Source: Sphingobium psychrophilum
GTDB lineage: Bacteria; Pseudomonadota; Alphaproteobacteria; Sphingomonadales; Sphingomonadaceae
Reading direction: 5' to 3'
Assembly: GCF_012927105.1 (NCBI RefSeq)
Contig: NZ_JABBFV010000011.1
Location: 86,550 to 150,549 of the forward strand
DNA length: 64,000 nt
The notes beneath the pieces were generated by a model. It saw only the letters and a list, made by a program, of their open reading frames with translations. It made no database searches and was not told the origin of the DNA. The position numbers and the translations under genes were made by a program. Below, piece by piece: positions 53,775-63,314 of this stretch. Position 1 is the stretch's first letter. Each line of letters opens with the position of its first letter.

Positions 53775-53877
53775 TACAGCGCCCCAGCTCCCATCAATCC
53801 CCCGTCCAATCGGGGAGGGGGCCGCCTTTGCGCGACCTCCGGTTTCGCCGCGCCTTGGCCGGACAGGACAGGCAGCC

Positions 53878-54378
53878 ATGAAGGAAGAGACCACTTTCGA
53901 TTTCAATATGTCAGCACTGCGGGTGTGGTCGCTGATCTCCGATCTGAGGGGGTTCGCACGATGGCACCCCATCTATCGTATCGCGGGCGATGCCGAACGC
54001 GGTGCGGAGATGGACGTCACCTGGCTGCTCTTCAAAGGCGACCGCAAGATGACGACGCAAATGGTCATCAACCGCCTGACGAAGCCGCAGCTCATCGGAT
54101 GGCAGATGGGCGTAAAGGGTTTCCTCACCTTCGACGAACGCTACGAGATCGAACCTATCGCGAATGGTGTCTGTATTCACCATTCGATCGAATGTCGGGG
54201 CATCTTCGGCGGCTTGGTCGGCCGTATGATGCGCAAAGGCCTGCGGCGGACGATGCGGATACAGGATGCGGCATTTCTCGCACTTCTGCGCCGTCAGTCG
54301 CGCCTGCCCGGGCAGTCCCAGCGGCATCGTCGGCGCCCCATCAAGCCGCCGCCGCCTCCCGGCGCCGCGAACGACTGA
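53878..54378 (+). CDS. SRPBCC (START-like) domain protein
   Basis: A 166-residue protein with the shape of the SRPBCC polyketide-cyclase/START fold: an N-terminal SALRVWSLISDLRGFARWHP segment, the next strands with EMDVTWLLF and TFDERYEIEP, and a final long helix. The C-terminal 30 residues are Arg/Pro-rich. It likely binds a hydrophobic ligand, but which is unknown. It begins a small-protein block after the czc operon. Confidence 0.7.
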   Translation: MKEETTFDFNMSALRVWSLISDLRGFARWHPIYRIAGDAERGAEMDVTWLLFKGDRKMTTQMVINRLTKPQLIGWQMGVKGFLTFDERYEIEPIANGVCIHHSIECRGIFGGLVGRMMRKGLRRTMRIQDAAFLALLRRQSRLPGQSQRHRRRPIKPPPPPGAAND

Positions 54379-54408
54379 CAGGGCAACATTCCGAGAAAGG
54401 AATCCATC

Positions 54409-54711
54409 ATGGTAGATAACCGTCCTTCCCCAGGACTACTGTGCCCGACGTGCCGCGTCGATCTCGTCATGAGCGAGCGGCAGGGCATCGAGATCGACTA
54501 TTGCCCGCAATGTCGCGGGGTCTGGCTCGATCGCGGCGAACTCGACAAGATCATCGAGCGCAGCGCCGGTGACGACAGCGCGCGGCCGTTGAGCGGTGTT
54601 CGCCTCGGATTATCTGACGATCGCGGCCATGGCGATCATGGCGGGAAGCACGGTTACGAGCGGGGCCATAAGGGCCGCCGCAAGGGCTTTCTCAGCGAAT
54701 TGTTCGACTGA
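54409..54711 (+). CDS. TFIIB-type zinc-ribbon protein with His-rich tail
   Basis: A 100-residue protein with a zf-TFIIB-like zinc ribbon: CPTCRVDL (residues 12-19), then YCPQCRGVWLDRGELDKII, giving four Cys that bind zinc. The C-terminal third is rich in His, Gly and Lys (GHGDHGGKHGYERGHKG). Such proteins are common and of unknown function; metal buffering is possible given the tail and the context. Confidence 0.8.
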   Translation: MVDNRPSPGLLCPTCRVDLVMSERQGIEIDYCPQCRGVWLDRGELDKIIERSAGDDSARPLSGVRLGLSDDRGHGDHGGKHGYERGHKGRRKGFLSELFD

Positions 54712-54717
54712 ACTGCT

Positions 54718-55269
54718 GTGGATCGGCCGCCGCACAACAAGTCCTTCGGGTGTCCGTGTGAGAACGGCCCGCGCCATGGGCGTGCCCCCTGCAGCGCCCA
54801 TGGCGATAGATCGTGGAAAGACGGGGAAATAGCGGCTCGGCGCCTCCGGAGCGGCCCGGTTCGGGGGATCATCCTCGCGACCGGGCTTGCTTTGGTGCCG
54901 GGCCTGCTCGGCTGCTCGCCAGCCACCAACAAGAGCGAGGCCGAAGCATCTCGTGATCGCCAGATGCCTGACTTCATCGGTGAGCATTTCTACGCCTGCC
55001 CTGATGGTTCACGCCTCGATGTGGATTTCCTTGGCGATGGCCTGACCCTCGACATTAAGACAAATCCGAACGCCGCCCCGGTGCGAGTGAAGTCACCGGC
55101 AAGCGGGCTGACTTACGTCGGCCAAAATCTCAACGTGTCGATCTCAGGCGGCGACCGGATCACGCTCAAGCGCCCCGGCGCGCGCGCCATGGCCTGCAAG
55201 AGGGTGCTCGCCTATCGAGATGCAGCGCACAAGGTGGCAAGCGGACAAGCCGCAGGCTCGGCCGCATGA
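54718..55269 (+). CDS. MliC-like lipoprotein, copy 1 (start uncertain)
   Basis: A frame of 183 codons from a GTG at 54718. The first 40 residues are unlike a signal peptide; from about residue 41 there is a basic n-region and a lipoprotein signal ending in LLGC (about residue 66). The mature part, FYACPDGSRLDVDFLGDGLTL with a late CKR, matches the MliC-type lysozyme-inhibitor fold. No ATG, GTG or TTG lies in frame nearer the signal, so the true start is uncertain. A related lipoprotein is encoded at 56203. The stop overlaps mgtC-like gene's start. Confidence 0.6.
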   Translation: MDRPPHNKSFGCPCENGPRHGRAPCSAHGDRSWKDGEIAARRLRSGPVRGIILATGLALVPGLLGCSPATNKSEAEASRDRQMPDFIGEHFYACPDGSRLDVDFLGDGLTLDIKTNPNAAPVRVKSPASGLTYVGQNLNVSISGGDRITLKRPGARAMACKRVLAYRDAAHKVASGQAAGSAA

Positions 55270-55724
55270 TGATGATGCCGTCACTGTGGGAAACCCTTTC
55301 CCATATTGTCAGCCTTGCGCTGGCGTATGCGCTAGCGCTCCCGGTTGGCTGGGACCGGGAAAAGGACGAACGCAGCGCTGGCATCCGAACCTTTCCGCTG
55401 GTCGCCATCGCCAGTTGCGGGTTCGTGCTTGTTGGTATTGCCATTCTCGGACGCACGTCCCCTGCCCAAGCACGTCTGCTCGAAGGGTTGATCACAGGCG
55501 TTGGCTTCATCGGCGGCGGCGCCATATTGAAGCATGGTGGGAAGGCCTCCGGGACCGCTACCGCTGCAAGCCTCTGGGCAACCGGAGCGCTAGGCGCTGC
55601 CGTCGGCTATGGTCTCTACGATATCGCGGCAGTTCTCAGCCTGACGACCTTCCTGACGTTACACTACTCTCGTCCGCTGAAGCGTGCCTCCCAAGATCAA
55701 GTCGAGCCGGTTGACCGGCAATGA
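55266..55724 (+). CDS. mgtC: MgtC/SapB family membrane protein
   Basis: A 152-residue protein with four to five hydrophobic segments. The family motifs are present: GWDREKDERSAGIRTFPLVAIAS, then LITGVGFIGGGAILKHGG and TAASLWATGALGAAVG. Bacterial MgtC/SapB proteins modulate the F1F0 ATPase or act in magnesium stress; the exact role here is unknown. It overlaps the lipoprotein gene upstream and the hypothetical gene downstream (ATGA on both sides). Confidence 0.88.
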   Translation: MMMMPSLWETLSHIVSLALAYALALPVGWDREKDERSAGIRTFPLVAIASCGFVLVGIAILGRTSPAQARLLEGLITGVGFIGGGAILKHGGKASGTATAASLWATGALGAAVGYGLYDIAAVLSLTTFLTLHYSRPLKRASQDQVEPVDRQ

Positions 55725-56206
55725 GGCACAATCGTACCTCAGACGCACGCGCGAAGTGGCGATTGCCCAAGCATGGAGGGCAATTCAAGCCCATGTCTCC
55801 GCCTTCGAGTGACGACCGTCGTTCGCGGCTGGTACGCTGGGCTTCTCTAATCGAACGCGACCCACATCAGCTTATAGCGCTTCTACGTCCGTCATGGGCG
55901 TCGGGAGACGACATCGCACCGGTGGCGGGGAAACCAAGTGCCATCGACCTGGCTTTTGCCGACCCGGTTTTTCGCGTGACGGGTCTCACGGGACGCTCTC
56001 GGGCTGACGTAAAATCGTTTTTCCGCCTTTCGGATACCGAGCTGGACCGGATCGCGTCCGGGTCTTGGCGCATCCCGCTGCGTCCTGCGTGGCAGGTCGC
56101 GGCGCGAATACGAAATGTCGCCGATCCGCGCAATGAAAGGCTGATCCTGTTTGGCGTCATGATCATGATCGTCGGTGTCATTGCAGTTGCTCAATGGCTT
56201 TTATGA
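55721..56206 (+). CDS. Hypothetical protein with a C-terminal membrane anchor
   Basis: A 161-residue protein with a soluble part rich in Arg, Asp and Ser and a single hydrophobic segment at the C-terminus (about 142-160, FGVMIMIVGVIAVAQWLL), the layout of a tail-anchored protein. I do not recognise a family. The start at 55721 overlaps the mgtC stop (ATGA); an ATG at 55793 is possible. It is overlapped at its end by the second MliC-like gene. Confidence 0.6.
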   Translation: MRHNRTSDARAKWRLPKHGGQFKPMSPPSSDDRRSRLVRWASLIERDPHQLIALLRPSWASGDDIAPVAGKPSAIDLAFADPVFRVTGLTGRSRADVKSFFRLSDTELDRIASGSWRIPLRPAWQVAARIRNVADPRNERLILFGVMIMIVGVIAVAQWLL

Positions 56207-56607
56207 GTATCAGGATGTTCACGGAGGCACACAGGACGCCATTTCAGATTGGAATCGCCGGCATATGCATTGTGCTGACGTTATTGGGCTGTTCCGAACA
56301 ACCTCGCAAAGCGCCGCCGACTGAACAGGAAATCCACGCCGGCGATAGCGGGGATGTGAGCGGAACGCGCGGTCGCCACCCCTATCGGTGCGACGACAAT
56401 CGACCGCTTCTCGTTGATTTCAAGAATGAGGGCTTGGCGCTCGAACTGCGTCGCAATGCGAACGCGGCGCCGATCATCCTGACCGCGCCGGCACCCGGGC
56501 TGCAATATGTCGGCGACATGATGAGCGCGACCTTCTCAGGCAACGAAATCAAGATCGAGGAAGCGGACAAGCGTCCGGTCCTGTGCAGGAAGGCAACAAG
56601 CTTGTGA
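56203..56607 (+). CDS. MliC-like lipoprotein, copy 2
   Basis: A 134-residue lipoprotein with lipobox LLGC at about residue 29 and a mature part that parallels the protein at 54718: HPYRCDDNRPLLVDFKNEGLALELRRNANAAP, then GLQYVGDMMSATFSG and a closing Cys. The shared order of strands suggests the same fold. The start at 56203 overlaps the previous stop by four bases (ATGA). Confidence 0.7.
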   Translation: MSIRMFTEAHRTPFQIGIAGICIVLTLLGCSEQPRKAPPTEQEIHAGDSGDVSGTRGRHPYRCDDNRPLLVDFKNEGLALELRRNANAAPIILTAPAPGLQYVGDMMSATFSGNEIKIEEADKRPVLCRKATSL

Positions 56608-56638
56608 CCAACCCACCAGGCACAGAGGGGCGCTGACG

Positions 56639-57322
56639 ATGGCAGCACTCAAATTCTCCCTGATCCCCATGATTGCGATCATGATCGGCGCGCTGGTCGC
56701 CGGATGGCGCACCCCAGGCGATAAGCTGGTCGCAGCGATGCAGCATTTGGCTGCGGGCGTGGTGTTCGCCGCGGCTGCGACAGAGATCCTGCCGATGGTG
56801 ATGCACGGCGGCTCTCCAACCGCGACACTGATCGGCGGGGCGCTGGGCGTCGCCGTGATGCTCGGCCTAAAGGCGGCGGAAAGCCGGTTCAAGGGGCCGG
56901 TCGCGCTGCTCGCGGCGATCGGGCTCGATCTGGCGATAGATGGCTTGGTCCTCGGGCTCGCCTTCATCGCCGGCGAGAAGGCGGGCACCTTGCTGGCCGT
57001 GGCGTTGACCCTCGAGGTGCTTTTCCTTGCGCTGACCCTTACCAACGATCTGGCAGGCCGATATCGCAAGGTCAAGGCGATCGGCCTGACCTGTGCGCTG
57101 GCAGTGCTGGTGCCGATCGGCGCGCTGATCGCGCAACCTGTGGCGTTGCTGACACCGATATGGATCACCGGCTTCCTGAGCTTCGGCCTGATGGCGCTGC
57201 TTTATCTCGTCACCGAAGAGCTGTTGGTCGAGGCCCACGAGAAGCCGGACTCACCGCTTATCAGCGCGATGTTCTTCGTCGGCTTCCTCGTCCTCCTGCT
57301 GATCGAGGAGATCATCGCATGA
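56639..57322 (+). CDS. ZIP-family metal transporter
   Basis: A 227-residue protein with eight hydrophobic segments of the ZIP type. The metal-site segment AAATEILP lies in an early helix, IGLDLAIDGLVLG in helix 4 (the usual HN replaced by LD) and VTEELLVEAHE in helix 5. ZIP proteins import Zn2+ or Fe2+, though some members of resistance loci may export. The changed helix 4 makes substrate prediction unsafe. It begins a run of coupled genes that includes the CDF exporter and the P1B-4 ATPase. Confidence 0.8.
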   Translation: MAALKFSLIPMIAIMIGALVAGWRTPGDKLVAAMQHLAAGVVFAAAATEILPMVMHGGSPTATLIGGALGVAVMLGLKAAESRFKGPVALLAAIGLDLAIDGLVLGLAFIAGEKAGTLLAVALTLEVLFLALTLTNDLAGRYRKVKAIGLTCALAVLVPIGALIAQPVALLTPIWITGFLSFGLMALLYLVTEELLVEAHEKPDSPLISAMFFVGFLVLLLIEEIIA

Positions 57323-57927
57323 CGGCTCAACGGGAGGGCAAGGTCTCGGCCGAGCGGCGCACACTCTGGATCGTGCTACTGCTCAACGCGGCGATCGCTG
57401 CAGGCTTCTTCGTGACGGGGCTGACAGGCGATTCCAGCGCGCTCATCGCCAATGGCGTCGACAATCTGTCAGACACCGCGGTCTATGCGCTGAGCCTGAT
57501 CGCGCTCAGCCACGGGCGCACATGGAAGACACGGGCCGCAACCGTGTCCGGCGTGATGCTGCTGATTTTCGCAGGCGGCATCCTGCTCGACGTTGGCCGC
57601 CGCTATATCCAGGGCAGTGAACCGATCGGGCCTACAATGATGGTGATGTCGGCGATCGCCGGCGTCGTGAACTATATCTGTCTGCGATTGCTGCAACGGC
57701 TCAAGCAGCCTGATGTTAATCTGCGCGCGGCGACCACCTTCAGCTTTAACGATTTCATCTCCAACGGCGGCATCCTGATCGCGGGCGCCCTGGTGCTTTG
57801 GCTGGAAACGAATTGGCCCGATCTACTGGTCGGCCTGGCTACCGCCCTTATCGCGATCAAAGGCGGCATAGAAATCCTGCGCGATGCGCGTGCAGAAACC
57901 AAGACCAACGCGGAGACGGCGTCATGA
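57319..57927 (+). CDS. CDF-type cation transporter, short form
   Basis: A 202-residue inner-membrane protein with six hydrophobic segments. The first metal site is GVDNLSDT (Asp-x3-Asp), the second SFNDFISN (Asn-Asp-x3-Asn), as in the CDF at 46423. The C-terminal regulatory domain is absent. The start at 57319 overlaps the ZIP stop by four bases (ATGA), and the stop overlaps the P-type ATPase start, so translation of the three is coupled. Confidence 0.85.
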   Translation: MTAQREGKVSAERRTLWIVLLLNAAIAAGFFVTGLTGDSSALIANGVDNLSDTAVYALSLIALSHGRTWKTRAATVSGVMLLIFAGGILLDVGRRYIQGSEPIGPTMMVMSAIAGVVNYICLRLLQRLKQPDVNLRAATTFSFNDFISNGGILIAGALVLWLETNWPDLLVGLATALIAIKGGIEILRDARAETKTNAETAS

Positions 57928-60467
57928 CTGACAAGTTCGAACTCGATATTCCCGTCCTGCTGCCGGAGGTTCCGGATGCAGCCGATGCCTGTGTCGGGCG
58001 CCTCGTCTCGACACTCAGCGCCAAGCCCGGCGTCGAGCGCGCGCACGTCTTGCCTGCCGATCGGGATACGCCGGCAAAGCTCTGTATCCATTTTGATGGC
58101 ACGGCGCTGCCTCTGTCACGCGTGCGCGACATGGTGCGGGCTGCAGGCGCCGAGATCAGCGGGCGATATGGTCATGCGACATGGCAGGTCGAAGGGATCA
58201 GCCACGAGCGCCGCGCTCGCACCGTCGGCGAGACCCTGTGCCAGATGCCCGGCGTGCTGCAGGCCGATGCCAGCGCCTCGGGCAGCGTCCGCGTCGAATA
58301 TGACAAGGAGCGCGTTGACGAGCCGGCGATCCTCGCAGCGCTGAGCAAGCTCAAGGTCAAACCTGGCAAGCGGACGGGTTCCGATCATGCCGGACACGAT
58401 CACGGTGCCGGCGCTCACGCCGGGCACGATCACAACTCCGGCGAACATGCCGGGCACGATCACGGCGAAGGCGCGGAAAAGCATGGGCCGGGGGATGGCC
58501 ACGACCATGCCCACGCCAATTTCCTCGGCCCCAATACCGAGCTGATCTTCGCGCTCGCGTGCGGTGCGCTGCTGGCGATCGGCTTCGCGATCGAGAAGCT
58601 GGTTGCGGGCACCCCCGACTGGCTGCCAACCGCCTTTTATGTCGGTGCCTACGTCTTCGGCGGCTTCTTCACGCTGCGCGAAGCGATCGATAATCTGAAG
58701 CTCAAGAAATTCGAGATCGATACGCTGATGCTGGTTGCTGCCGCCGGCGCCGCGGCGCTCGGCGCCTTTGCGGAAGGCGCGCTGCTGCTGTTCCTGTTCA
58801 GCCTCGGCCATGCGCTCGAGCATTACGCGATGGGGCGCGCCAAGCGCGCGATCGAGGCGCTGGCCGAGCTCGCGCCCGACAAGGCGACGGTGCGCCGTGA
58901 TGGGCAGACTTCGGAAATACCGGTCGAAGAGCTGGTGGTCGGCGACGTCGTGATCGTGCGCCCGAACGAACGCTTGCCCGCCGACGGCTTCGTCATCAAG
59001 GGGTCGAGCGCGATCAACCAGGCCCCCGTCACTGGAGAGAGCATCCCCGTCGACAAAGAACCGGTCGCCGATGTCGAGGCGGCGCGCGCGAAGCCCGATG
59101 CGGTCGAGGCCACGTCGCGGGTGTTCGCCGGCACGATCAACGGCGGTGCCGCGATCGAGATCGAGGTGACGCGGCGCTCCAATGAAAGCGCGCTCGCCAA
59201 GGTCGTGAAGATGGTGAGCGAAGCGGAGACGCAGAAGTCGCCTACGCAGCGTTTCACCGATCGCTTCGAGCGCGTCTTCGTGCCGGCGGTGCTGGCGCTC
59301 TCGTTCCTCCTGCTGTTCGCATGGGTTGTGGTCGATGAGCCGTTCCGCGACAGCTTCTATCGCGCGATGGCGGTGCTGGTCGCCGCCAGCCCGTGCGCGC
59401 TGGCGATCGCGACCCCGAGCGCAGTCCTGTCCGGCGTTGCGCGGGCGGCACGCGGCGGCGTGCTGGTGAAGGGCGGCGCGCCGCTTGAAAACCTTGGTTC
59501 CCTTAAGGCGATCGCGTTCGACAAGACCGGGACGCTGACGGAAGGTCGTCCCCGCATCACCGATGTCGTGCCCGTCGAGGGGGCGAGCGAAGAGGATCTG
59601 TTGGCACTCGCCGTCGCGGTCGAAGCCTTGAGCGATCACCCGCTGGCACAGGCGATCGTCAAGGACGGCCGCGAGCGCCTGGGTGGGCGCGATCTGCCGG
59701 AGGCGACCGATCTTAAGAGCCTGACGGGACGCGGCGTCACCGCCACCGTTGATGGCGAGACAGTATGGATCGGCAAGGCCGAGATGTTCGGCGTGGAGGG
59801 CATCCCCACGCTGAACGCGGCCGCGACCGACGCCATCGCCACCCTGCGTGAAAACGGGCGGACGACGATGGTGGTCCGCAAGGGCGATAAGGACATCGGC
59901 GCGATCGGGCTGATGGACACCCCGCGCGAGGCGGCCAAGGTCGCGCTCAAGCGGCTGCGCGAAATGGGAATCACCCGGATGATCATGATCTCGGGCGATC
60001 ACCAGAAGGTGGCCGACGCCATCGCCAAGGATGTCGGGCTCGACGAGGCATGGGGCGACCTGATGCCGGAGGACAAGGTTGCCGCGATCAAGAAGCTCGC
60101 CGGCGAGGACAAGGTCGCGATGGTCGGCGATGGCGTCAACGACGCGCCGGCTATGGCGTCGGCGACGGTCGGCATTGCGATGGGTGCAGCGGGTTCGGAC
60201 GTGGCGCTGGAGACGGCCGACGTTGCGCTGATGGCCGACGATCTTGGGCATCTGCCGTTCGCGGTGGGCCTGAGCCGCCACACTCGCGGGATCATCCGGC
60301 AGAATGTTTTCGTCAGCCTCGGGGTGGTCGCGTTCCTTGTGCCCGCGACGATCCTGGGCCTGGGCATCGGCCCGGCGGTCGCGATGCACGAAGGCTCAAC
60401 GCTTCTGGTCGTTTTCAATGCGTTGCGGCTTCTCGCCTACCGCGATCCGGCGAAGCAAGTGGCATGA
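57924..60467 (+). CDS. czcP: P1B-4-type ATPase with His-rich loop (CzcP-like)
   Basis: An 847-residue heavy-metal ATPase. The N-terminal part has a weak metal-binding domain, then a His-rich stretch (154-198) made of repeated HAGHDH units. The membrane core carries SPC at 489-491 in place of CPC, DKTGT at 533-537, a GDGVND near the hinge, and HEGST near residue 822. SPC plus HEGST is the signature of P1B-4 ATPases such as CzcP and CoaT, which handle Zn2+, Co2+ or Cd2+. The ATG at 57924 overlaps the CDF stop (ATGA). Specificity between Zn, Co and Cd is inferred. Confidence 0.9.
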   Translation: MTDKFELDIPVLLPEVPDAADACVGRLVSTLSAKPGVERAHVLPADRDTPAKLCIHFDGTALPLSRVRDMVRAAGAEISGRYGHATWQVEGISHERRARTVGETLCQMPGVLQADASASGSVRVEYDKERVDEPAILAALSKLKVKPGKRTGSDHAGHDHGAGAHAGHDHNSGEHAGHDHGEGAEKHGPGDGHDHAHANFLGPNTELIFALACGALLAIGFAIEKLVAGTPDWLPTAFYVGAYVFGGFFTLREAIDNLKLKKFEIDTLMLVAAAGAAALGAFAEGALLLFLFSLGHALEHYAMGRAKRAIEALAELAPDKATVRRDGQTSEIPVEELVVGDVVIVRPNERLPADGFVIKGSSAINQAPVTGESIPVDKEPVADVEAARAKPDAVEATSRVFAGTINGGAAIEIEVTRRSNESALAKVVKMVSEAETQKSPTQRFTDRFERVFVPAVLALSFLLLFAWVVVDEPFRDSFYRAMAVLVAASPCALAIATPSAVLSGVARAARGGVLVKGGAPLENLGSLKAIAFDKTGTLTEGRPRITDVVPVEGASEEDLLALAVAVEALSDHPLAQAIVKDGRERLGGRDLPEATDLKSLTGRGVTATVDGETVWIGKAEMFGVEGIPTLNAAATDAIATLRENGRTTMVVRKGDKDIGAIGLMDTPREAAKVALKRLREMGITRMIMISGDHQKVADAIAKDVGLDEAWGDLMPEDKVAAIKKLAGEDKVAMVGDGVNDAPAMASATVGIAMGAAGSDVALETADVALMADDLGHLPFAVGLSRHTRGIIRQNVFVSLGVVAFLVPATILGLGIGPAVAMHEGSTLLVVFNALRLLAYRDPAKQVA

Positions 60468-61387
60468 CGGCGGATCGCTATGACGCCTTGATCGTCGGCG
60501 GCGGACCGGGGGGCCTCACGGCGGCGATCTACCTTGCGCGATATCACCGCCGCGTCGTTGTGGTCGATGAGGGGCACAGCCGAGCGAAATGGATACCGCT
60601 CTCCCACAACCACGCCGGCTATCCAGAGGGTATTGCCGGCGAGGAGCTGCTGCGGCGGATGCGCGAACAGGCGAAACGCTACGGGGCCACGATCCTGACG
60701 GACCGGATCGAAACGATCGACGGCAAGGCCGATGCCTTCGAAGCGCGAGGGTCCACAGTGACCATCGCCGCGCGCGCTGTCCTGATCGCAACCGGGGTCG
60801 AGAATCGCCGCCCTGCGCTCGATGCCGATACGCACCGCGACGCCTTGCAGCGGGGAATGCTGCGCTATTGCCCGGTCTGCGACGCCTACGAGGCAACCGG
60901 GCTGGCGATCGGGGTGATCGGCGCGAACACGCACGGAGTCGCGGAGGCGTTGTTCCTGCGCACCTTCTCGGACCGGATCACGCTTGTTGCGCAGGAGACG
61001 ATCGATCTTGGTGCCGACGATCGCGCGGCGCTCGCCGCGGCCGAGATCGCAGTCGCACCGAAGCCGCTGTCCCGGATGGACTTTTCAGGCGATCGAGTTG
61101 CGCTCCACCTCACCGATGGCAGCGAGTTGCACTTCGACACGGTTTATCCGGCGCTCGGGTCGGACAGCAACAACGCGCTTGCGCGCCAGCTCGGCGTCGA
61201 GCTGAGCGACGATCGCTGCATCGTCGTCGATACCAAGCAGCGGGCGAGCGTCACTGGTGTCTATGCGGCGGGCGATATCGTCATGTCGCTCGATCAGATC
61301 AGCGTCGCGATGGGCCACGCGGCGATCGCCGCGACCGCCCTTCACAATGATCTCCGCAACCGCGACGGGGAGGGCACCGCCTCGTGA
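60464..61387 (+). CDS. Thioredoxin reductase-like flavoprotein
   Basis: A 307-residue FAD enzyme of the NAD(P)/FAD-dependent pyridine nucleotide-disulfide family: FAD motif [11 protein letters not shown] (about 11-21), disulfide CPVC at Cys136 and Cys139, and GVYAAGDIV near the C-terminus. The second dinucleotide region ([13 protein letters not shown]) lacks the canonical GxGxxA, so NADPH use is not certain. The start overlaps the ATPase stop (ATGA), so it is part of the same coupled run. A role in thiol balance during metal stress is inferred. Confidence 0.85.
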   Translation: MTADRYDALIVGGGPGGLTAAIYLARYHRRVVVVDEGHSRAKWIPLSHNHAGYPEGIAGEELLRRMREQAKRYGATILTDRIETIDGKADAFEARGSTVTIAARAVLIATGVENRRPALDADTHRDALQRGMLRYCPVCDAYEATGLAIGVIGANTHGVAEALFLRTFSDRITLVAQETIDLGADDRAALAAAEIAVAPKPLSRMDFSGDRVALHLTDGSELHFDTVYPALGSDSNNALARQLGVELSDDRCIVVDTKQRASVTGVYAAGDIVMSLDQISVAMGHAAIAATALHNDLRNRDGEGTAS

Positions 61388-62133
61388 AATGGTTGATCGT
61401 ATTCGACCTCGACGGGACCCTTGCGGAGAGCAAGCGGCCCTTGTCGCCCGAGATGGCGGCGACGCTCGCCCGCCTGCTGGCCGTGGTCGATGTTGCGGTG
61501 ATCTCGGGCGGCGACTGGCCGCAATTCGACCGGCAAGTCGTCTCGCGCTTGCCGCTTAACGTCGCCCGCGAGCGGCTGTGGCTGATGCCGACCACTGGCA
61601 CGAAGCTCTACCGCTTCATCGACGGTGCGTGGCGCAGGGTTTATGCCGAGCTGTTCGACAACGCGGAGAAGGCGAGCATCCGCGCAGCCTTCGACCGTGC
61701 GCTGTCGGAAGCGGGACTGGCCGACGAGCGCATTTGGGGAGAGCGGATCGAGGATCGGGGAAGCCAGATTACCTTTTCCGGCCTCGGCCAGGACGCGCCG
61801 CTGGAGGCGAAAGAGGGCTGGGATCCTGACCGCGCCAAGCGGGCCGCGATTCAAAAGACGCTACAGGTGGCGCTGCCCGACCTCTCGATCAACCTGGGCG
61901 GCACCACCTCGATCGATGTCACCCGTGCCGGGGTCGACAAGGGCTATGGGCTGAAGCGGCTGAGCAAGGAAAGCGGCGTGCCGCTCGCGCGAATGCTCTT
62001 CCTCGGCGACGCGATCTATCCGGGTGGCAATGACTATCCCGCTGCCGAACTCGGGATCGACACGGTGAAGGTCCGCGATGTTGTTGAAACTGCAGCTGTC
62101 GTGTCGGCGATCATCGTCTGTTTGAAGCATTGA
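61384..62133 (+). CDS. HAD-IIB phosphatase, phosphomannomutase-like
   Basis: A 249-residue HAD hydrolase with DLDGTL at residues 8-13, a Cys-free cap domain and [11 protein letters not shown] near residue 200, resembling the eukaryotic-type phosphomannomutase/sucrose-phosphatase branch. The GTG start overlaps the flavoprotein stop. Its substrate is not readable; with the Cof-type HAD gene at the other edge it is the second sugar-phosphate-like HAD enzyme in the window. Confidence 0.82.
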   Translation: MKWLIVFDLDGTLAESKRPLSPEMAATLARLLAVVDVAVISGGDWPQFDRQVVSRLPLNVARERLWLMPTTGTKLYRFIDGAWRRVYAELFDNAEKASIRAAFDRALSEAGLADERIWGERIEDRGSQITFSGLGQDAPLEAKEGWDPDRAKRAAIQKTLQVALPDLSINLGGTTSIDVTRAGVDKGYGLKRLSKESGVPLARMLFLGDAIYPGGNDYPAAELGIDTVKVRDVVETAAVVSAIIVCLKH

Positions 62134-62328
62134 CGGGCGATTGCTCGACTTCTCCTCGAACGCAATGAGGATTGAGCGCGGGCGGATCGCAATCGCACGC
62201 GCCCTGAAATTACTTAGTTTGATAATAATAGATATGTTAAATTTATTAAACCGAGCCCAGCCTACCCCGTGCTATTCTATTATCGAGGCAGCCAATAAAA
62301 AGTTATTTAGATTTGCGTACCTTGCCCT

Positions 62329-63314
62329 TTAAAAGCTAGAAGTCGGATCGGTAACAGCAACGCCTCCTTCTGAACCTCCCTGGGTCTGCCGGAGGCGCTG
62401 GGTTGTGAGCCACGCTGCCATATCGATGTTGTCTGCGGCAGCATAATATTGATCTTCGACTTCGGCAGGCGGGATGTTGCCGATGGGCTCCAGCAGCCGG
62501 CGATTGTTGAACCAGTCGACCCACTCGAGCGTGGCGTACTCGACTGCTTCGAAGCTGCGCCACGGTCCACGCCGGTGGATCACCTCGGCTTTGTAAAGGC
62601 CGTTGATCGTTTCGGCCAAAGCATTGTCATAACTGTCGCCAACGCTGCCGACCGAGGGCTCGATCCCGGCTTCGGCGAGGCGTTCGGTGTATTTGATGGA
62701 TACGTATTGCGACCCGCGGTCCCTATGATGGATGAGGCCGCCCCGGTGGTTCGGCCGACGATCGTGAAGCGCCTGTTCTAGTGCATCGAGGGCGAAGCTG
62801 GCATGCGCCGTCTTGCTGGCCCGCCAGCCAACGATCCGCCGAGCATAGGATCGATGACGAAGGCGACGTAGACGAACCCCGCCCAGGTCGCGACGTAGGT
62901 GAAGTCCGACACCCACAGGATGTTCGGCGCTGGCGCGTAGAACTTGCGGTTGACGTGATCGAGCGGGCACGGTGCCGCCCTGTCGCTGATGGTCGTGCGC
63001 ACCGGCTTGCCCCGGATCACCCCTGCCAAGCCCATCTCACGCATCAGCCGAGCGACAGTACAGCGCGCGATCGGAAAGCCTTCCCGCATCATCTGCCGCC
63101 AGACCTTGCGCACACCGTAGACCGCGAAGTTCTCGGCGAACACGCGCGCGATCTCTGGCTTGAGGACCGCATCCTGCCGTGCTCGCGTCGACAGGCGTGT
63201 CGGATCCTGCCGCTGCGCGACGCGCTCGTGATAGGTGGATGGGGCGATCGGCAGGACGCGGCAGATTGGCTCGACCCCATAGGCATTGCGGTGATCGTCA
63301 ATGAACGCGATCAT
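62329..63314 (-). pseudogene. IS3-family transposase orfB, frameshifted
   Basis: The N-terminal two thirds begin at 63314 ([17 protein letters not shown]) with the first catalytic Asp in WVSDFTYVA. Near 62845-62852 the frame breaks: after FVID the expected AYARRIVGW is read only in another frame, as SYARRIVGWRASKTAH. Restoring a single missing base would rejoin the parts. The C-terminal part has the other catalytic residues (HRDRGSQY and DNALAETINGLYKAEV). The stop at 62329 lies past the element's inverted repeat, so the last residues come from flanking DNA. Confidence 0.87.

Noticed and set aside
58377..58518. Short direct repeats that could be taken for a CRISPR array
   Set aside because: The repeats encode HAGHDH units within the ATPase frame and have no regular spacers.
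58116..60389. Long minus-strand reading frame of 757 codons opposite the P1B-4 ATPase
   Set aside because: It is antisense to a clear P-type ATPase with all motifs, is His/Arg-rich in a way typical of complementary GC-rich coding DNA, and lacks a ribosome binding site.
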